DNA of 64,000 nt, taken from NCBI GenBank assembly GCA_964629965.1, contig CAZVRZ010000001.1, positions 52,959 to 116,958 on the forward strand, in the 5' to 3' direction. The position numbers and the translations under genes are program-made. Below the pieces are notes generated by a model that saw nothing but the letters and a program-made list of their open reading frames with translations, made no database searches and was not told the DNA's origin. Shown piece after piece: positions 36,561-45,146 of this stretch. This DNA is from CAZVRZ01 sp964629965. Its GTDB lineage: Bacteria; Chloroflexota; Anaerolineae; Anaerolineales; UBA4823. Every line of letters begins with the position of its first letter. Positions within the stretch are counted from its first letter, which is position 1.

Positions 36561-37633
36561 AAACTAGCTCTCTGCGAACGCCAAAGGTAAATTTTGTACC
36601 AAATCCGTTTATAGATCCGATCCCATGATCCCGCAGATCTTCGTAGTTCGCCGCCAAAGCCGCGTTTAAAGCGATATACTCCCCACAAGCCATCGGCTTT
36701 TTGTGAAAAATTAGCTTCTAAGGTATCCAGGTTTTCGTCTGGCGTTCCCCATAGATCATATTCCTGGCACCCTAAAGAACGCGCCCAACGCATAGCTTCC
36801 CATTGTAAGATATACGTAGGCATTAAATCCCGGTGTGTATTTGAAGAGGCGCCATATAAATACCAGGCTCGTGTGCCTGCTGCAAAAACCATCAAGGCTG
36901 CCAGGGGTTCGCTTTGGTATGACGCTACCAGCATTTCACAAAGTCCCAAAGAGTGGAATTTCTCGTAAACATGCGAGAAATACCGGTGATCATGAACGCC
37001 AAAATGGTCACGCTCTCCGGTAATTTCCATCAGGCGGTGGAATAAGCCGAGATCATTGGATGGCTGTACCACCACTCCTCGTTTCGAGGCTAGGCGGATG
37101 TTATAACGAGTTTTTTGCTTCATTCTACCCAGGATGGTATCATCATCTCCTTGCAAGCTGACCACGATGGTTCGGAGAGGTTGGACACTATGGCTGCTTT
37201 GGATAAAACCACTTGGTGGGTTTGCGGCCGCTGGGATCAAAGTGCAAGTAGATACTTCGTTCGCCTCATTGCTTTCTCGAAGAGATTCTGCTGTTACCCA
37301 AATATCTGGTTCCACTTTCAAGAAAATTGCGCCGTGTTTATGGCAGACTGTGTCTATCTCTTCCCAAAAAGAATCCCAGGGTGGGGGATAGTTATTTGTC
37401 CCCGTGTGTTCGAAAACAGGCCCCTTTGGTAAGTATGCGATTTTTACTCCCAGCAAGATACTTCGTAATAAAATCTGGGCTCCTATCTTATGTCCGTTTT
37501 GATCCTGGATCACATAAATCGCCTGCCAGCCGGATACTGTTTTGAACTCGCCCCATGCAGCGCTTTGCAATAAATGAGCTTGATGATGTATTGCTAAAAA
37601 TTGATCCCATTCAGATTTTGTGACGATTGCCAT
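36557..37633 (-). CDS. FemAB-like peptidoglycan bridge-forming aminoacyltransferase (second copy)
   Basis: A 358-residue paralogue of the neighbour at 35466. It shares the framework LLQSAAWGEFKTVSGW, IAYLPKGPVF, MKQKTRYNIRLASKRGV and LQWEAMRWARSLGCQEYDLWG, but is diverged over most of its length, so the duplication is old. Its start lies two bases after the end of the nucleotide-sugar enzyme gene, and its end overlaps the next gene. It probably works in sequence with the other copy on the stem peptide. This fits a peptidoglycan with lysine or ornithine at position three better than direct diaminopimelate cross-links. Confidence 0.9.
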   Translation of the reverse strand: MAIVTKSEWDQFLAIHHQAHLLQSAAWGEFKTVSGWQAIYVIQDQNGHKIGAQILLRSILLGVKIAYLPKGPVFEHTGTNNYPPPWDSFWEEIDTVCHKHGAIFLKVEPDIWVTAESLRESNEANEVSTCTLIPAAANPPSGFIQSSHSVQPLRTIVVSLQGDDDTILGRMKQKTRYNIRLASKRGVVVQPSNDLGLFHRLMEITGERDHFGVHDHRYFSHVYEKFHSLGLCEMLVASYQSEPLAALMVFAAGTRAWYLYGASSNTHRDLMPTYILQWEAMRWARSLGCQEYDLWGTPDENLDTLEANFSQKADGLWGVYRFKRGFGGELRRSAGSWDRIYKRIWYKIYLWRSQRASL

Positions 37634-37635
37634 GT

Positions 37636-39534
37636 TTATACTACCGCTGTCAGATCGGGTGGTGGAGAAGTGCTGATCACTGATCCTGGTATCAATTCTC
37701 TAAGCAGATGAGTAAGTGCTTCGGATTTACCCTGCCGGGCAAGATGGATCAGCTCATCGACAGCCTTTTGGAGCGTCTCTCCTTGCAAAAAATCATTGGA
37801 TGCCAGTAATAAAATATCAGGATGGATTGTGGGTTGATAGTCGGCCCCCTCATCCCATAACATTTCGCTTAATTTTTCGCCCGGGCGTATGCCGGTAAAG
37901 ACGATCTCAATATCTTTACCGGGCTCCAGGCCTGAAAGACGGATCAAATCCTCTGCCAGGTCCAGGATACGCACTTGCTCGCCCATATTTAATACGTAGG
38001 TCTCACCGCCTTTTCCCATGGCAGATGCCTGCAGTACCAGGTGCACCGCCTCAGGTATTGTCATGAAATAGCGCTGCATATCGGGGTGGGTGATCGTAAC
38101 GGGCCCCCCGCGAGCAATCTGGCGTTTGAAATGCGGTACGATACTGCCGCGGCTGCCCAACACATTACCAAAGCGCACAATTGTAAAAGCTCGATCGGCC
38201 CTATTGGCAGTATCCAAAACGATCATTTCGGCGATCCTCTTGGTCGCGCCCATGATACTGGATGGTTGAACTGCCTTATCAGATGAAATCATTACCAATC
38301 GTTCTACCGGATAACCTATAGAAACTTCCACGATATTTCTAGTGCCCAAAACATTGTTTATAACAGCCTCTTCGATGTTTGCCTCCATGAGAGGAACATG
38401 CTTATGAGCGGCTGCGTGAAAAATGATCTGAGGTTGGTGAATCAAGAATATGTTTTGTAAACGATCTTTATCGCGAATATCCGCGATAGCAGCATGCAAT
38501 GGAATGGTAGGGAAGTTTTCACTGATATCGATCATGGCATCGAATATACTGTTTTCACCATGGCCCAGCAAAACCAACTCAGCCGGTTCCCAACGGGCAA
38601 CCTGTCTGCACACTTCACGTCCGATTGATCCACCGGCTCCAGTAACCAATATGCGGCGTCCTTTTATACTCGCACCCACAAGTTCGCCATTGATCCGAGT
38701 CGGTTCTCGCCGGAGTAGATCTGTAATATCCACTTCTCGCAGCCGGCTGACGCTTACTTTTCCACCAATTAACTCGTGAATACTAGGCATCGTGCGAAAA
38801 GGGGTACTTTTTAATAAACATACATCGGTCACTTTCCGGACAACTTGACCGGGAGCGCTGGGTATTGCCAGGATTACCTCATCAATCCGCTTGGTATCGA
38901 TAATACGCGCTAGCTCTTTGAGTGTGCCTACAACCGGCACACCGTGGATTTCTTGATTTTGTTTGACCGGATCATCATCTAAAAAGCAAACTGGTAAAAA
39001 TTGCGGCGAGTTGACCTCACTGCGATAAGCTTTTTGCAGTTCTCGTACAACCAAAGCGCCGGCATCGCCCGCTCCAATGATGAGAGCCCGGCTCGCTTTA
39101 CGGCGATCCTTGGTAGTTGAGGTAGTTTCCGCTAATATTCGTAGTGAAAACCGTAATCCCCCTACGAGAAATAACGATAGTAACCAGTCTATAACCAGAA
39201 CGCTGCGCGCAAAACCGGGAAATACTTGTGCGCTCGTAAGCAGGGTTATTATCAAAGAAAGTAAAACTGAGGCCGTAGTCACTGCAACGGTGATTAGTTT
39301 TAATTCTTGGATGCTGGCATAAACCCACAAACGCCGATACAGCCCAAAGCGATAATATATGATTGGCTTGATCACCAATGCAAGGGCAAGCATAACCAGC
39401 GCTCTACCTAAATGATCGATCAATAATGGCCCCATATTTAGGCGCAAAACGAAACTGCCCAATACAGAAACCACGATCAAAAAAAGATCCCCTATGAGTA
39501 TGTATCGATTGCTTGCTGCCAGGCGCTGCCCCAT
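37636..39534 (-). CDS. Membrane nucleotide-sugar 4,6-dehydratase/epimerase (CapD/PglF/WbpM type)
   Basis: Makes a modified UDP-sugar, probably a 4-keto-6-deoxy-hexosamine, for surface glycans. The 632-residue protein starts with four to five membrane helices. A CoA-binding-like Rossmann domain follows (GAGDAGALVVREL), then the short-chain-dehydrogenase catalytic domain with VTGAGGSIGREVCRQ. The active-site region SSDKAVQPSSIMGATKR has Met in place of Tyr in the YxxxK pair, which is normal for the large membrane-bound dehydratases. It lies three bases after the polyprenyl-phosphate sugar transferase gene, the usual partner. Confidence 0.92.
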   Translation of the reverse strand: MGQRLAASNRYILIGDLFLIVVSVLGSFVLRLNMGPLLIDHLGRALVMLALALVIKPIIYYRFGLYRRLWVYASIQELKLITVAVTTASVLLSLIITLLTSAQVFPGFARSVLVIDWLLSLFLVGGLRFSLRILAETTSTTKDRRKASRALIIGAGDAGALVVRELQKAYRSEVNSPQFLPVCFLDDDPVKQNQEIHGVPVVGTLKELARIIDTKRIDEVILAIPSAPGQVVRKVTDVCLLKSTPFRTMPSIHELIGGKVSVSRLREVDITDLLRREPTRINGELVGASIKGRRILVTGAGGSIGREVCRQVARWEPAELVLLGHGENSIFDAMIDISENFPTIPLHAAIADIRDKDRLQNIFLIHQPQIIFHAAAHKHVPLMEANIEEAVINNVLGTRNIVEVSIGYPVERLVMISSDKAVQPSSIMGATKRIAEMIVLDTANRADRAFTIVRFGNVLGSRGSIVPHFKRQIARGGPVTITHPDMQRYFMTIPEAVHLVLQASAMGKGGETYVLNMGEQVRILDLAEDLIRLSGLEPGKDIEIVFTGIRPGEKLSEMLWDEGADYQPTIHPDILLLASNDFLQGETLQKAVDELIHLARQGKSEALTHLLRELIPGSVISTSPPPDLTAVV

Positions 39535-39537
39535 GAT

Positions 39538-40962
39538 TTATCGACCTCGGAACCCAAAAACCTTTGTCGGGGTTCGCAGTAACACGCGCAGATCCATAAC
39601 CAGGTTGCGATGTTTGATATAGTATAGATCATATTCCAACTTCTCAATGGTTTCATCAACTGTTGCAGCATAGTCTTGGTTAACTTGAGCCCATCCGGTC
39701 ATACCAGGTTTTACCAACAACCGGGCGCGATAGAAAGGAACTTCTTGCTGAAAAAACTCTACTAATTCGGGGCGTTCTGCCCGGGGGCCGACTAGACTCA
39801 TCTCACCTCGTAATACATTGATGAATTGAGGCAATTCATCAATATGAGTTTTGCGCAGGTAGCGGCCAACAAGTGTGGCGCGTTTATCATTTTCCTCCGC
39901 CCACTTGGGCTGGCCATCGGGCTCAGCGTTTTGCCCCATTGTGCGATATTTGATCATCTTGTAGTGCATCCCCCCGCGCCCCATGCGAGTTTGAAAATAA
40001 AAAACAGGAAATCCCGTATCCAACAAGATTGCCACTGAAACGATGGGAAAAGTAAATATCAACAGGAAAATACCAACCAGTCCACCTAGGATATCGAATA
40101 ACCGTTTGACCAGCCCATAATAAGTGTTGCTGCGCATTTGATCTACGAAGGATCGCAAGATCCAATCTGCTTCGAGATAACGAATTGGAACCCGGTCAAG
40201 TAGTTCCTCATAGGCGACTGGCATGCGTATGATCTCCACCCCCTTTTCTTGAGCATCTAGTAGCGCTTGGAACATGCTGCCTTTCATGTTTCCACTGATG
40301 GCAACGATCAGGTCAGTGATTTCTCTTTTACCAATAGTTTCTATCAGTTGGTCGTTGCCGCCTAGAACAGAGAAGCCCTCGATAGATTTGCCCATTTTCC
40401 CTGGATCATCATCGATAATTCCTTCCATGATAAATGGCTGGGGAACCATTTTGTTTATAATTCTCAAGATGATCTGACCCGATTCTCCTCCACCTACGAG
40501 CAATACCCTCCTTAGGAAATGAGGTGCTGTGAAAACCCTAATATAAATATATCGCCAGGCAACCGTAAGGAGAGTAACTGCCACAATAAAGCTTGCCACT
40601 CCTCTTCGGGGGAGTGCTTTGGGTGGGTAAAAGAAATAAAACGCCATATATAAGATTAAACCAATCAGAGCAGCAAAGAAAATTCCACGTATTGTTTCAT
40701 CCCAGATAGATGCCCGGCGTTCCTGGTACAACCCGCTCATGAGTAAAAGCCATATCCCTGGAAGAAGGTAAAACCAAAGAGGGCGGGTAAGTATAAATTC
40801 CCAAGAAAAATCTATCCAGGCATCCGCTCTTGCCCAAAAATACAATCCGATCAATAGGGCTAATCCAGCAACGATATTATCAACTATAAATAATATGATT
40901 TGCCGTTCATTAGAACGAAGCTTGATTGGTATTTGATGGTGGTTGGGTTTTAATTGGGTCAT
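39538..40962 (-). CDS. Polyprenyl-phosphate sugar-1-phosphate transferase (WbaP/WcaJ type)
   Basis: Starts glycan repeat assembly by moving a sugar-1-phosphate from a nucleotide sugar to undecaprenyl phosphate. The 474 residues hold four or five N-terminal helices, a CoA_binding_3 Rossmann domain (VLLVGGGESGQIILRI) and a further helix. The catalytic C-terminal domain includes KMIKYRTMGQNAE, RYLRKTHIDELPQFINVLRG, MSLVGPRAERPE and KPGMTGWAQVN, which are the invariant motifs of the family. It is co-transcribed with the glycosyltransferase (8-base gap) and the dehydratase (3-base gap). The sugar it uses may be the product of its neighbour. Confidence 0.94.
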   Translation of the reverse strand: MTQLKPNHHQIPIKLRSNERQIILFIVDNIVAGLALLIGLYFWARADAWIDFSWEFILTRPLWFYLLPGIWLLLMSGLYQERRASIWDETIRGIFFAALIGLILYMAFYFFYPPKALPRRGVASFIVAVTLLTVAWRYIYIRVFTAPHFLRRVLLVGGGESGQIILRIINKMVPQPFIMEGIIDDDPGKMGKSIEGFSVLGGNDQLIETIGKREITDLIVAISGNMKGSMFQALLDAQEKGVEIIRMPVAYEELLDRVPIRYLEADWILRSFVDQMRSNTYYGLVKRLFDILGGLVGIFLLIFTFPIVSVAILLDTGFPVFYFQTRMGRGGMHYKMIKYRTMGQNAEPDGQPKWAEENDKRATLVGRYLRKTHIDELPQFINVLRGEMSLVGPRAERPELVEFFQQEVPFYRARLLVKPGMTGWAQVNQDYAATVDETIEKLEYDLYYIKHRNLVMDLRVLLRTPTKVFGFRGR

Positions 40963-40970
40963 GAGAATCG

Positions 40971-41984
40971 CTAATCCTTTTTAAGAATAGAAGACATCAT
41001 GCTGAAAATGAATGCGCTTCCCCATGTCAAGTGCATCACTATAATTGCCAATGGCATCGTGAACAGTACTCCCCAATCCTTCTTCTTGAGAGCCATCTGC
41101 GCTCCAACTCCCAAGAGAATAAGAAAATATAAACCTATCTCTACCATGAGAAGAATGAGAGCAATCCGAGACCAGATTGACAACACAGCGAATGTGATCA
41201 GGCTAAGAACAAAAATGGGAGGAAGCGCTTGTCGCCACCGCAGTGTTCTGGGATGCAGGCGCAGCATACGTGCTTTCCAAAAGCCATATCGCCAATATTG
41301 CTCCATTAGTGATGTTAAGGTGGGGCGGGAAAAATAAACAGAACGGATGGCAGGATCTAACCAGATCACGCCGCCTCTTTTGCGCATGCGCGCATTTAAC
41401 TCGTAATCTTCATTGGTTAGCAATGTTTCTTCATATCCGCCTAACTCGACAATATAGTCACGCCGGTACGCTCCAAAAGGCACTGTCTCGACTGATTGGG
41501 CTTGTTTGCTATAACGATACTTGGCGTCTCCAATGCCGAGCGGGTGAGCTGCGGCGGCAGCAATACCTCTCGCAATGGCTGTTGGTGCTTCTCCCGTTCG
41601 CGTCGATGGGAAAATTTCCCAAACGCCGCCCACGTTATTTCCACGGCCTTCTTGTAATGCTCGCAAGCATAATTCTACATAATCCCTATGCGGCATACAA
41701 TGTCCATCCAGGCGCAGAATATATTCGCCCGTGGCGTGTTGGATGGCTCGGTTTAACGCTGCAGGGATGATCCTCTGGGGGTTATCAATAACCTGGATAC
41801 TCAGATCAGGATGCTCTTCTTGATATTGAGCGATTCTGTCTCTGGTTTGATCTTTCGATAGACCGTCTGCAATGACCACTTCCAGGTGCTGGTGCGAAAA
41901 AGTTTGGTGGTAGATCGCGTCCAGTAACAAAGCAATGGTCATCTCTTCATTGTAACATGGCACAATGACCGATGCAGTAAACAT
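40971..41984 (-). CDS. Family 2 glycosyltransferase with C-terminal membrane helices
   Basis: Adds a sugar to a growing lipid-linked glycan. The GT-A domain begins SVIVPCYNEEMTIALLLDAI, has the nucleotide-binding ADGLSKDQT and the metal motif in RLDGHCMP, then the acceptor-side TNEDYELNARM. Two or three hydrophobic helices form the C-terminus (about residues 245-325). This is the topology of GT2 enzymes tied to exopolysaccharide. It follows ridA by 17 bases and precedes the sugar transferase by 8, so it belongs to the same transcript. Sugar donor and acceptor are not predictable. Confidence 0.9.
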   Translation of the reverse strand: MFTASVIVPCYNEEMTIALLLDAIYHQTFSHQHLEVVIADGLSKDQTRDRIAQYQEEHPDLSIQVIDNPQRIIPAALNRAIQHATGEYILRLDGHCMPHRDYVELCLRALQEGRGNNVGGVWEIFPSTRTGEAPTAIARGIAAAAAHPLGIGDAKYRYSKQAQSVETVPFGAYRRDYIVELGGYEETLLTNEDYELNARMRKRGGVIWLDPAIRSVYFSRPTLTSLMEQYWRYGFWKARMLRLHPRTLRWRQALPPIFVLSLITFAVLSIWSRIALILLMVEIGLYFLILLGVGAQMALKKKDWGVLFTMPLAIIVMHLTWGSAFIFSMMSSILKKD

Positions 41985-42001
41985 TTTCTAGAAGTTCACC
42001 C

Positions 42002-42400
42002 TTATGGTTCGGTTGCTAAGGCAACCGCCTCGATCTCGACAGATGCCCCTTTTGGCAAGGCGGCTACTTGCAAAGCCGAACGAGCCGGGCTTTCCTCACT
42101 AAAAAATGTAGCATATACCGCGTTCATTGCTGAAAAATCCCCAATGTCGCGTAAGAAGACAGTTGTTTTAATAATACTACTTAGGGATGTGCCAGCCGCT
42201 TCCAGGATATTCTTCAGATTGTTAAGCGCCTGTCGCGTTTCAGCCTCAATGCCTCCTTCTACCAGGTTGCCTGTTGTTGGGTCAATTCCCAATTGCCCGG
42301 CAGTAAAGACGAAATCTGCAGCGCGAATTGCAACTGAATAAGGGCCAATTGCTTTGGGAGCCTTGTTAGTCTTAATTACGATTTTTTCCTTTGCAGTCAT
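42002..42400 (-). CDS. ridA: RidA-family 2-iminobutanoate/2-iminopropanoate deaminase
   Basis: Hydrolyses reactive enamine and imine products released by PLP enzymes, such as 2-aminoacrylate, to keto acids. The 132-residue protein has the RidA framework APKAIGPYSVAI, FVFTAGQLGIDP and the catalytic-site segment SPARSALQVAALPKGASVEIEAVA, with the arginine that binds the carboxylate. ATG 42400 has aaggag six bases upstream; a longer frame to 42445 is not favoured. It is the first gene of the minus-strand run to 34436, which ends with a PLP enzyme able to make RidA's substrate. Confidence 0.92.
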   Translation of the reverse strand: MTAKEKIVIKTNKAPKAIGPYSVAIRAADFVFTAGQLGIDPTTGNLVEGGIEAETRQALNNLKNILEAAGTSLSSIIKTTVFLRDIGDFSAMNAVYATFFSEESPARSALQVAALPKGASVEIEAVALATEP

Positions 42401-42436
42401 TATGGTCTCCTTTTGCCTATTTATCTGATGGTTTCG

Positions 42437-42483
42437 ATTATACACTTTATATCTCTCTTTACACGGGTTTTATATGGTAAAAT
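42437..42483. promoter_or_regulatory. Divergent promoter region between ridA and nuoA
   Basis: On the plus strand TGGTAAAAT (42475-42483) is an extended -10 for nuoA, about 92 bases before its ATG. On the minus strand TATAAT (complement of 42437-42442) lies 36 bases before the ridA ATG. Neither has a strong -35. Confidence 0.55.
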
Positions 42484-42581
42484 TCGGGCAACCTGCTGGT
42501 TAAAGCTTTCCAGGAGGCGCTTTATTGTTCGCAGTTTGCTCTATCATCACAGGGTGCAATTCCGAAAGATAAGGAGTATCC

Positions 42582-42938
42582 ATGCCGAATGATTGGTTGT
42601 TCATCGGGGTCTTTTTTCTTATCGTAGGTTTATTTCCGGGCGCTCCGATTATCCTTGCTGGCTTGTTAGCGCCCCGAAAATCCAATCCAAAGAAAACGCA
42701 AGTTTATGAATGTGGTATGGAGACAGTTGGCGATACATGGGTCCAATTTAAAGTACAATATTATATTTTCGCCCTGACATTCCTCATCTTTGATGTAGAA
42801 TTGGTTTTCTTGTTTCCTTGGGCAGTAGCTTTTGAGCAAATGCCTTTGTTTGGTGTTTTATCAGGCGTTTTATTTGTGCTGATCTTGTTTGTTGAATTGC
42901 TGGCTGCCTGGCGAAAGGGCGCTCTCGAGTGGGTGTAG
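42582..42938 (+). CDS. nuoA: NADH-quinone oxidoreductase subunit A
   Basis: Small membrane subunit of complex I that lies next to the quinone site with NuoH and NuoJ. The 118 residues form three helices. The conserved loop YECGMETVGDTW is followed by FKVQYYIFALTFLIFDVELVFLFPWA, with the acidic residues found in all family members. It has the ideal site aaggagtatcc before the ATG. Normally nuoB, nuoC and nuoD follow directly. Here a terminator follows and then nuoH, so the peripheral-arm genes must be elsewhere. Confidence 0.96.
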   Translation: MPNDWLFIGVFFLIVGLFPGAPIILAGLLAPRKSNPKKTQVYECGMETVGDTWVQFKVQYYIFALTFLIFDVELVFLFPWAVAFEQMPLFGVLSGVLFVLILFVELLAAWRKGALEWV

Positions 42939-42958
42939 TAATAAATATGATAGTTTTG

Positions 42959-42992
42959 GGCTGAAGGATCATTCCCTCAGCCTTTTGTTTTT
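42959..42992 (+). terminator. Rho-independent terminator between nuoA and nuoH
   Basis: A stem of eight pairs with one mismatch (42959-42967 GGCTGAAGG with 42974-42982 CCCTCAGCC) has a 6-base loop and is followed by ttttgttttt. It should end or attenuate nuoA transcripts before the main nuo cluster. Confidence 0.8.
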
Positions 42993-43061
42993 ACCATCAA
43001 TTATGAAACTTTAGCCCGAAAAGCGCTGTTTTGGATCTACAGTGGACAGAGGAGTTAAACA

Positions 43062-44297
43062 ATGATATTTCTTAGCGATCCAATTACTTTTATTGGCGCC
43101 TGGATTGAAAATTTATTGTTAGGTTGGGGACTGGTTCCTGGCCTTGTTACCGCTATAATGAAGTTAATCAGCGCCGGGGTTTTAGGCGCATTTAGTTTTG
43201 CGCTCGTAATATTTACTATTTGGTTAGAACGTAAACTTTATGCCCGCATCCAAGACCGGTTAGGGCCTAATCGGGTTGGCCCCTGGGGAATTTTCCAAAC
43301 CTTTCCAGATATGATAAAAATTTTCACCAAGGAGTATATCACTCCAGATGGCGCTGATAAAGTGGTTTATAACCTGGCGCCTATCCTCGCCGTATCTGCC
43401 GTGATGTTGGTCTGGGCAGTTATTCCTCTTTCCCCAACGGTTTTTGGTACTGATTTCAATGTAGGTGTTCTTTATATAGTAGCAGTCGGAGCTATAGGGA
43501 CTCTCGGGCTGATCATGGCAGGTTGGTCATCGAATAATAAGTATGCCTTGCTGGCATCCTTCCGAACGGTGGCTCAAATGGTTTCTTATGAAGTACCTAT
43601 GGTGATCTCATTACTGGTGCCTGTTATCCTGGCACGTACCATGGGTGTCAACAGTCTGGTGCAATCGCAAGATATCTGGTTCGTTGTTTTATCTCCTTTG
43701 GCAGCTTTTCTCTTCTTCATCTCTTCACAAGCCGAGGTTGGCCGTGCTCCTTTTGATCTATTGGAAGCAGAGTCCGAATTGGTTGCTGGATTTCAAACAG
43801 AATATTCTGGATTAAAATTTGGCATGTTCTATGTGGGTGAATTCTTGCATGCTTTCACGATATCAATGCTTACAGCAACCTTGTTTTTTGGCGGCTGGCG
43901 CGGCCCATTTGCTGAACAATTCCCGATATTGGGTATTGGTTATCTATTTGTAAAAGCATTCATCGTCTATTTCTTTGTTGTTGCTTTACGGATCAGCATG
44001 CCCCGCTTGCGCATTGATCAGATGTTGAATTTTAATTGGAAATTCCTGACACCGGTTGCTCTGGTATTGCTGATGGTAACAGCCGTGGTAGAAAAGATTT
44101 TGATGGAGATGGGAATGGTGGATGTAACCTGGTTGCGTGCCCTGGTACATCTTTTGGCAAATGGTGTGATCGCTGGCGTGATTGTTGTTATTTTGCGAGG
44201 GGTTGGTCGCACAGAGCGCAAACGTGTAGCTGAACCTCGCCCGGTTGCGTTTGCCCCCAAATCGCCTGCTCCGGAAATTGGGATAAAAGTGGAGTAA
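43062..44297 (+). CDS. nuoH: NADH-quinone oxidoreductase subunit H
   Basis: Membrane subunit that forms the base of the quinone chamber and links to the proton path. The 411 residues include the invariant KLYARIQDRLGPNRVGPWGIFQ, the quinone-site loop AEVGRAPFDLLEAESELVAGFQTEYSG and the RISMPRLRIDQM turn. About eight helices are visible. Compared with Escherichia coli (325 residues) there is an extended C-terminus of about 70 residues ending in a basic, proline-rich tail. It starts with a good aggag site and is followed by nuoJ after four bases. Confidence 0.97.
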   Translation: MIFLSDPITFIGAWIENLLLGWGLVPGLVTAIMKLISAGVLGAFSFALVIFTIWLERKLYARIQDRLGPNRVGPWGIFQTFPDMIKIFTKEYITPDGADKVVYNLAPILAVSAVMLVWAVIPLSPTVFGTDFNVGVLYIVAVGAIGTLGLIMAGWSSNNKYALLASFRTVAQMVSYEVPMVISLLVPVILARTMGVNSLVQSQDIWFVVLSPLAAFLFFISSQAEVGRAPFDLLEAESELVAGFQTEYSGLKFGMFYVGEFLHAFTISMLTATLFFGGWRGPFAEQFPILGIGYLFVKAFIVYFFVVALRISMPRLRIDQMLNFNWKFLTPVALVLLMVTAVVEKILMEMGMVDVTWLRALVHLLANGVIAGVIVVILRGVGRTERKRVAEPRPVAFAPKSPAPEIGIKVE

Positions 44298-44301
44298 TCT
44301 C

Positions 44302-44805
44302 ATGGATCCTGTTCAAATCATTTTCTTGATAACAGCAAGTGTTACCCTGGTTGCGGCACTATTGGTGGTAGTTTCCCGTTCCCTGGTACATGCAGCTCTG
44401 TGGTTGGTGCTGACTTTATTTGGCGTAGCAGTTCTATATGTTCTTTTGGAAGCTGGCTTTTTTGCCGTGGCCCAGGTTCTCATATATATTGGCGCTATTG
44501 CAATTTTATTCATCTTTGCGGTCATGCTGACGCGCAGGATCATGCAAGACACAGGCCCTGGCTTGAATGGGAACTGGTGGTTGGCTATCATCCTTTCTGT
44601 TGCTTTATTTGCTGGCCTCGTTTGGATGGTCAGTGGGTGGTCAGAATTTTCCTCATTGCCAACCGAGACTGCAACGGTTTCACTTCAAGAGTTAGGCCAG
44701 GCCCTTGTTTCCATTAACGGATTTGTCTTGCCGTTTGAATTGGCTTCTGTGTTGCTGGTGGCAGCTCTGATTGGCGCAATTTATGTTTCTTGGGCCAAGA
44801 AATAG
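44302..44805 (+). CDS. nuoJ: NADH-quinone oxidoreductase subunit J
   Basis: Membrane subunit of complex I with five predicted helices in 167 residues. The conserved helix three stretch EAGFFAVAQVLIYIGAIAILFIFAVML contains the pi-bulge region that moves during turnover. The last helix reads VLLVAALIGAIYVSWAKK. The spacing (4 bases after nuoH, 21 before nuoK) and the strong ribosome sites point to one transcript. nuoI, which usually lies between nuoH and nuoJ, is missing. Confidence 0.96.
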   Translation: MDPVQIIFLITASVTLVAALLVVVSRSLVHAALWLVLTLFGVAVLYVLLEAGFFAVAQVLIYIGAIAILFIFAVMLTRRIMQDTGPGLNGNWWLAIILSVALFAGLVWMVSGWSEFSSLPTETATVSLQELGQALVSINGFVLPFELASVLLVAALIGAIYVSWAKK

Positions 44806-44826
44806 GATGAGAGGAGAAACAAACGC

Positions 44827-45135
44827 ATGATACCTTTATCGTGGTACTTGATCTTTTCTGCTGCCTTGTTAGCAATTGGATTGTTTGGCGTGTTAGCTCG
44901 CAAGAATGCTGTAGCGATCCTGATGGGGGTGGAGTTAATGTTGAATGCTGTAAATGTTAACCTGATTGCATTCTGGCGGTATCGAGCGTTTGACCATACC
45001 GCCGGGCAGGTCTTTGCAATTGTGGTATTTGCAGTAGCTGCCGCTGAAGTTGCTGTGGGCCTTGCTTTGATCATTTCAGTATATCGTTGCCGCAATACAG
45101 TGGCTGCCGATGAGATTGATCTGTTGAAATTTTAG
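44827..45135 (+). CDS. nuoK: NADH-quinone oxidoreductase subunit K
   Basis: Small antiporter-like subunit with three helices in 102 residues. The proton-relay glutamates are both present, in ILMGVELMLNAVNVN (helix 2) and VFAVAAAEVAVGLAL (helix 3). The start is the ATG after the purine-rich gagaggagaaac. It is followed by nuoL after 11 bases. Length and sequence are normal for the family. Confidence 0.97.
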   Translation: MIPLSWYLIFSAALLAIGLFGVLARKNAVAILMGVELMLNAVNVNLIAFWRYRAFDHTAGQVFAIVVFAVAAAEVAVGLALIISVYRCRNTVAADEIDLLKF

Positions 45136-45146
45136 CCGGAGGAGAC

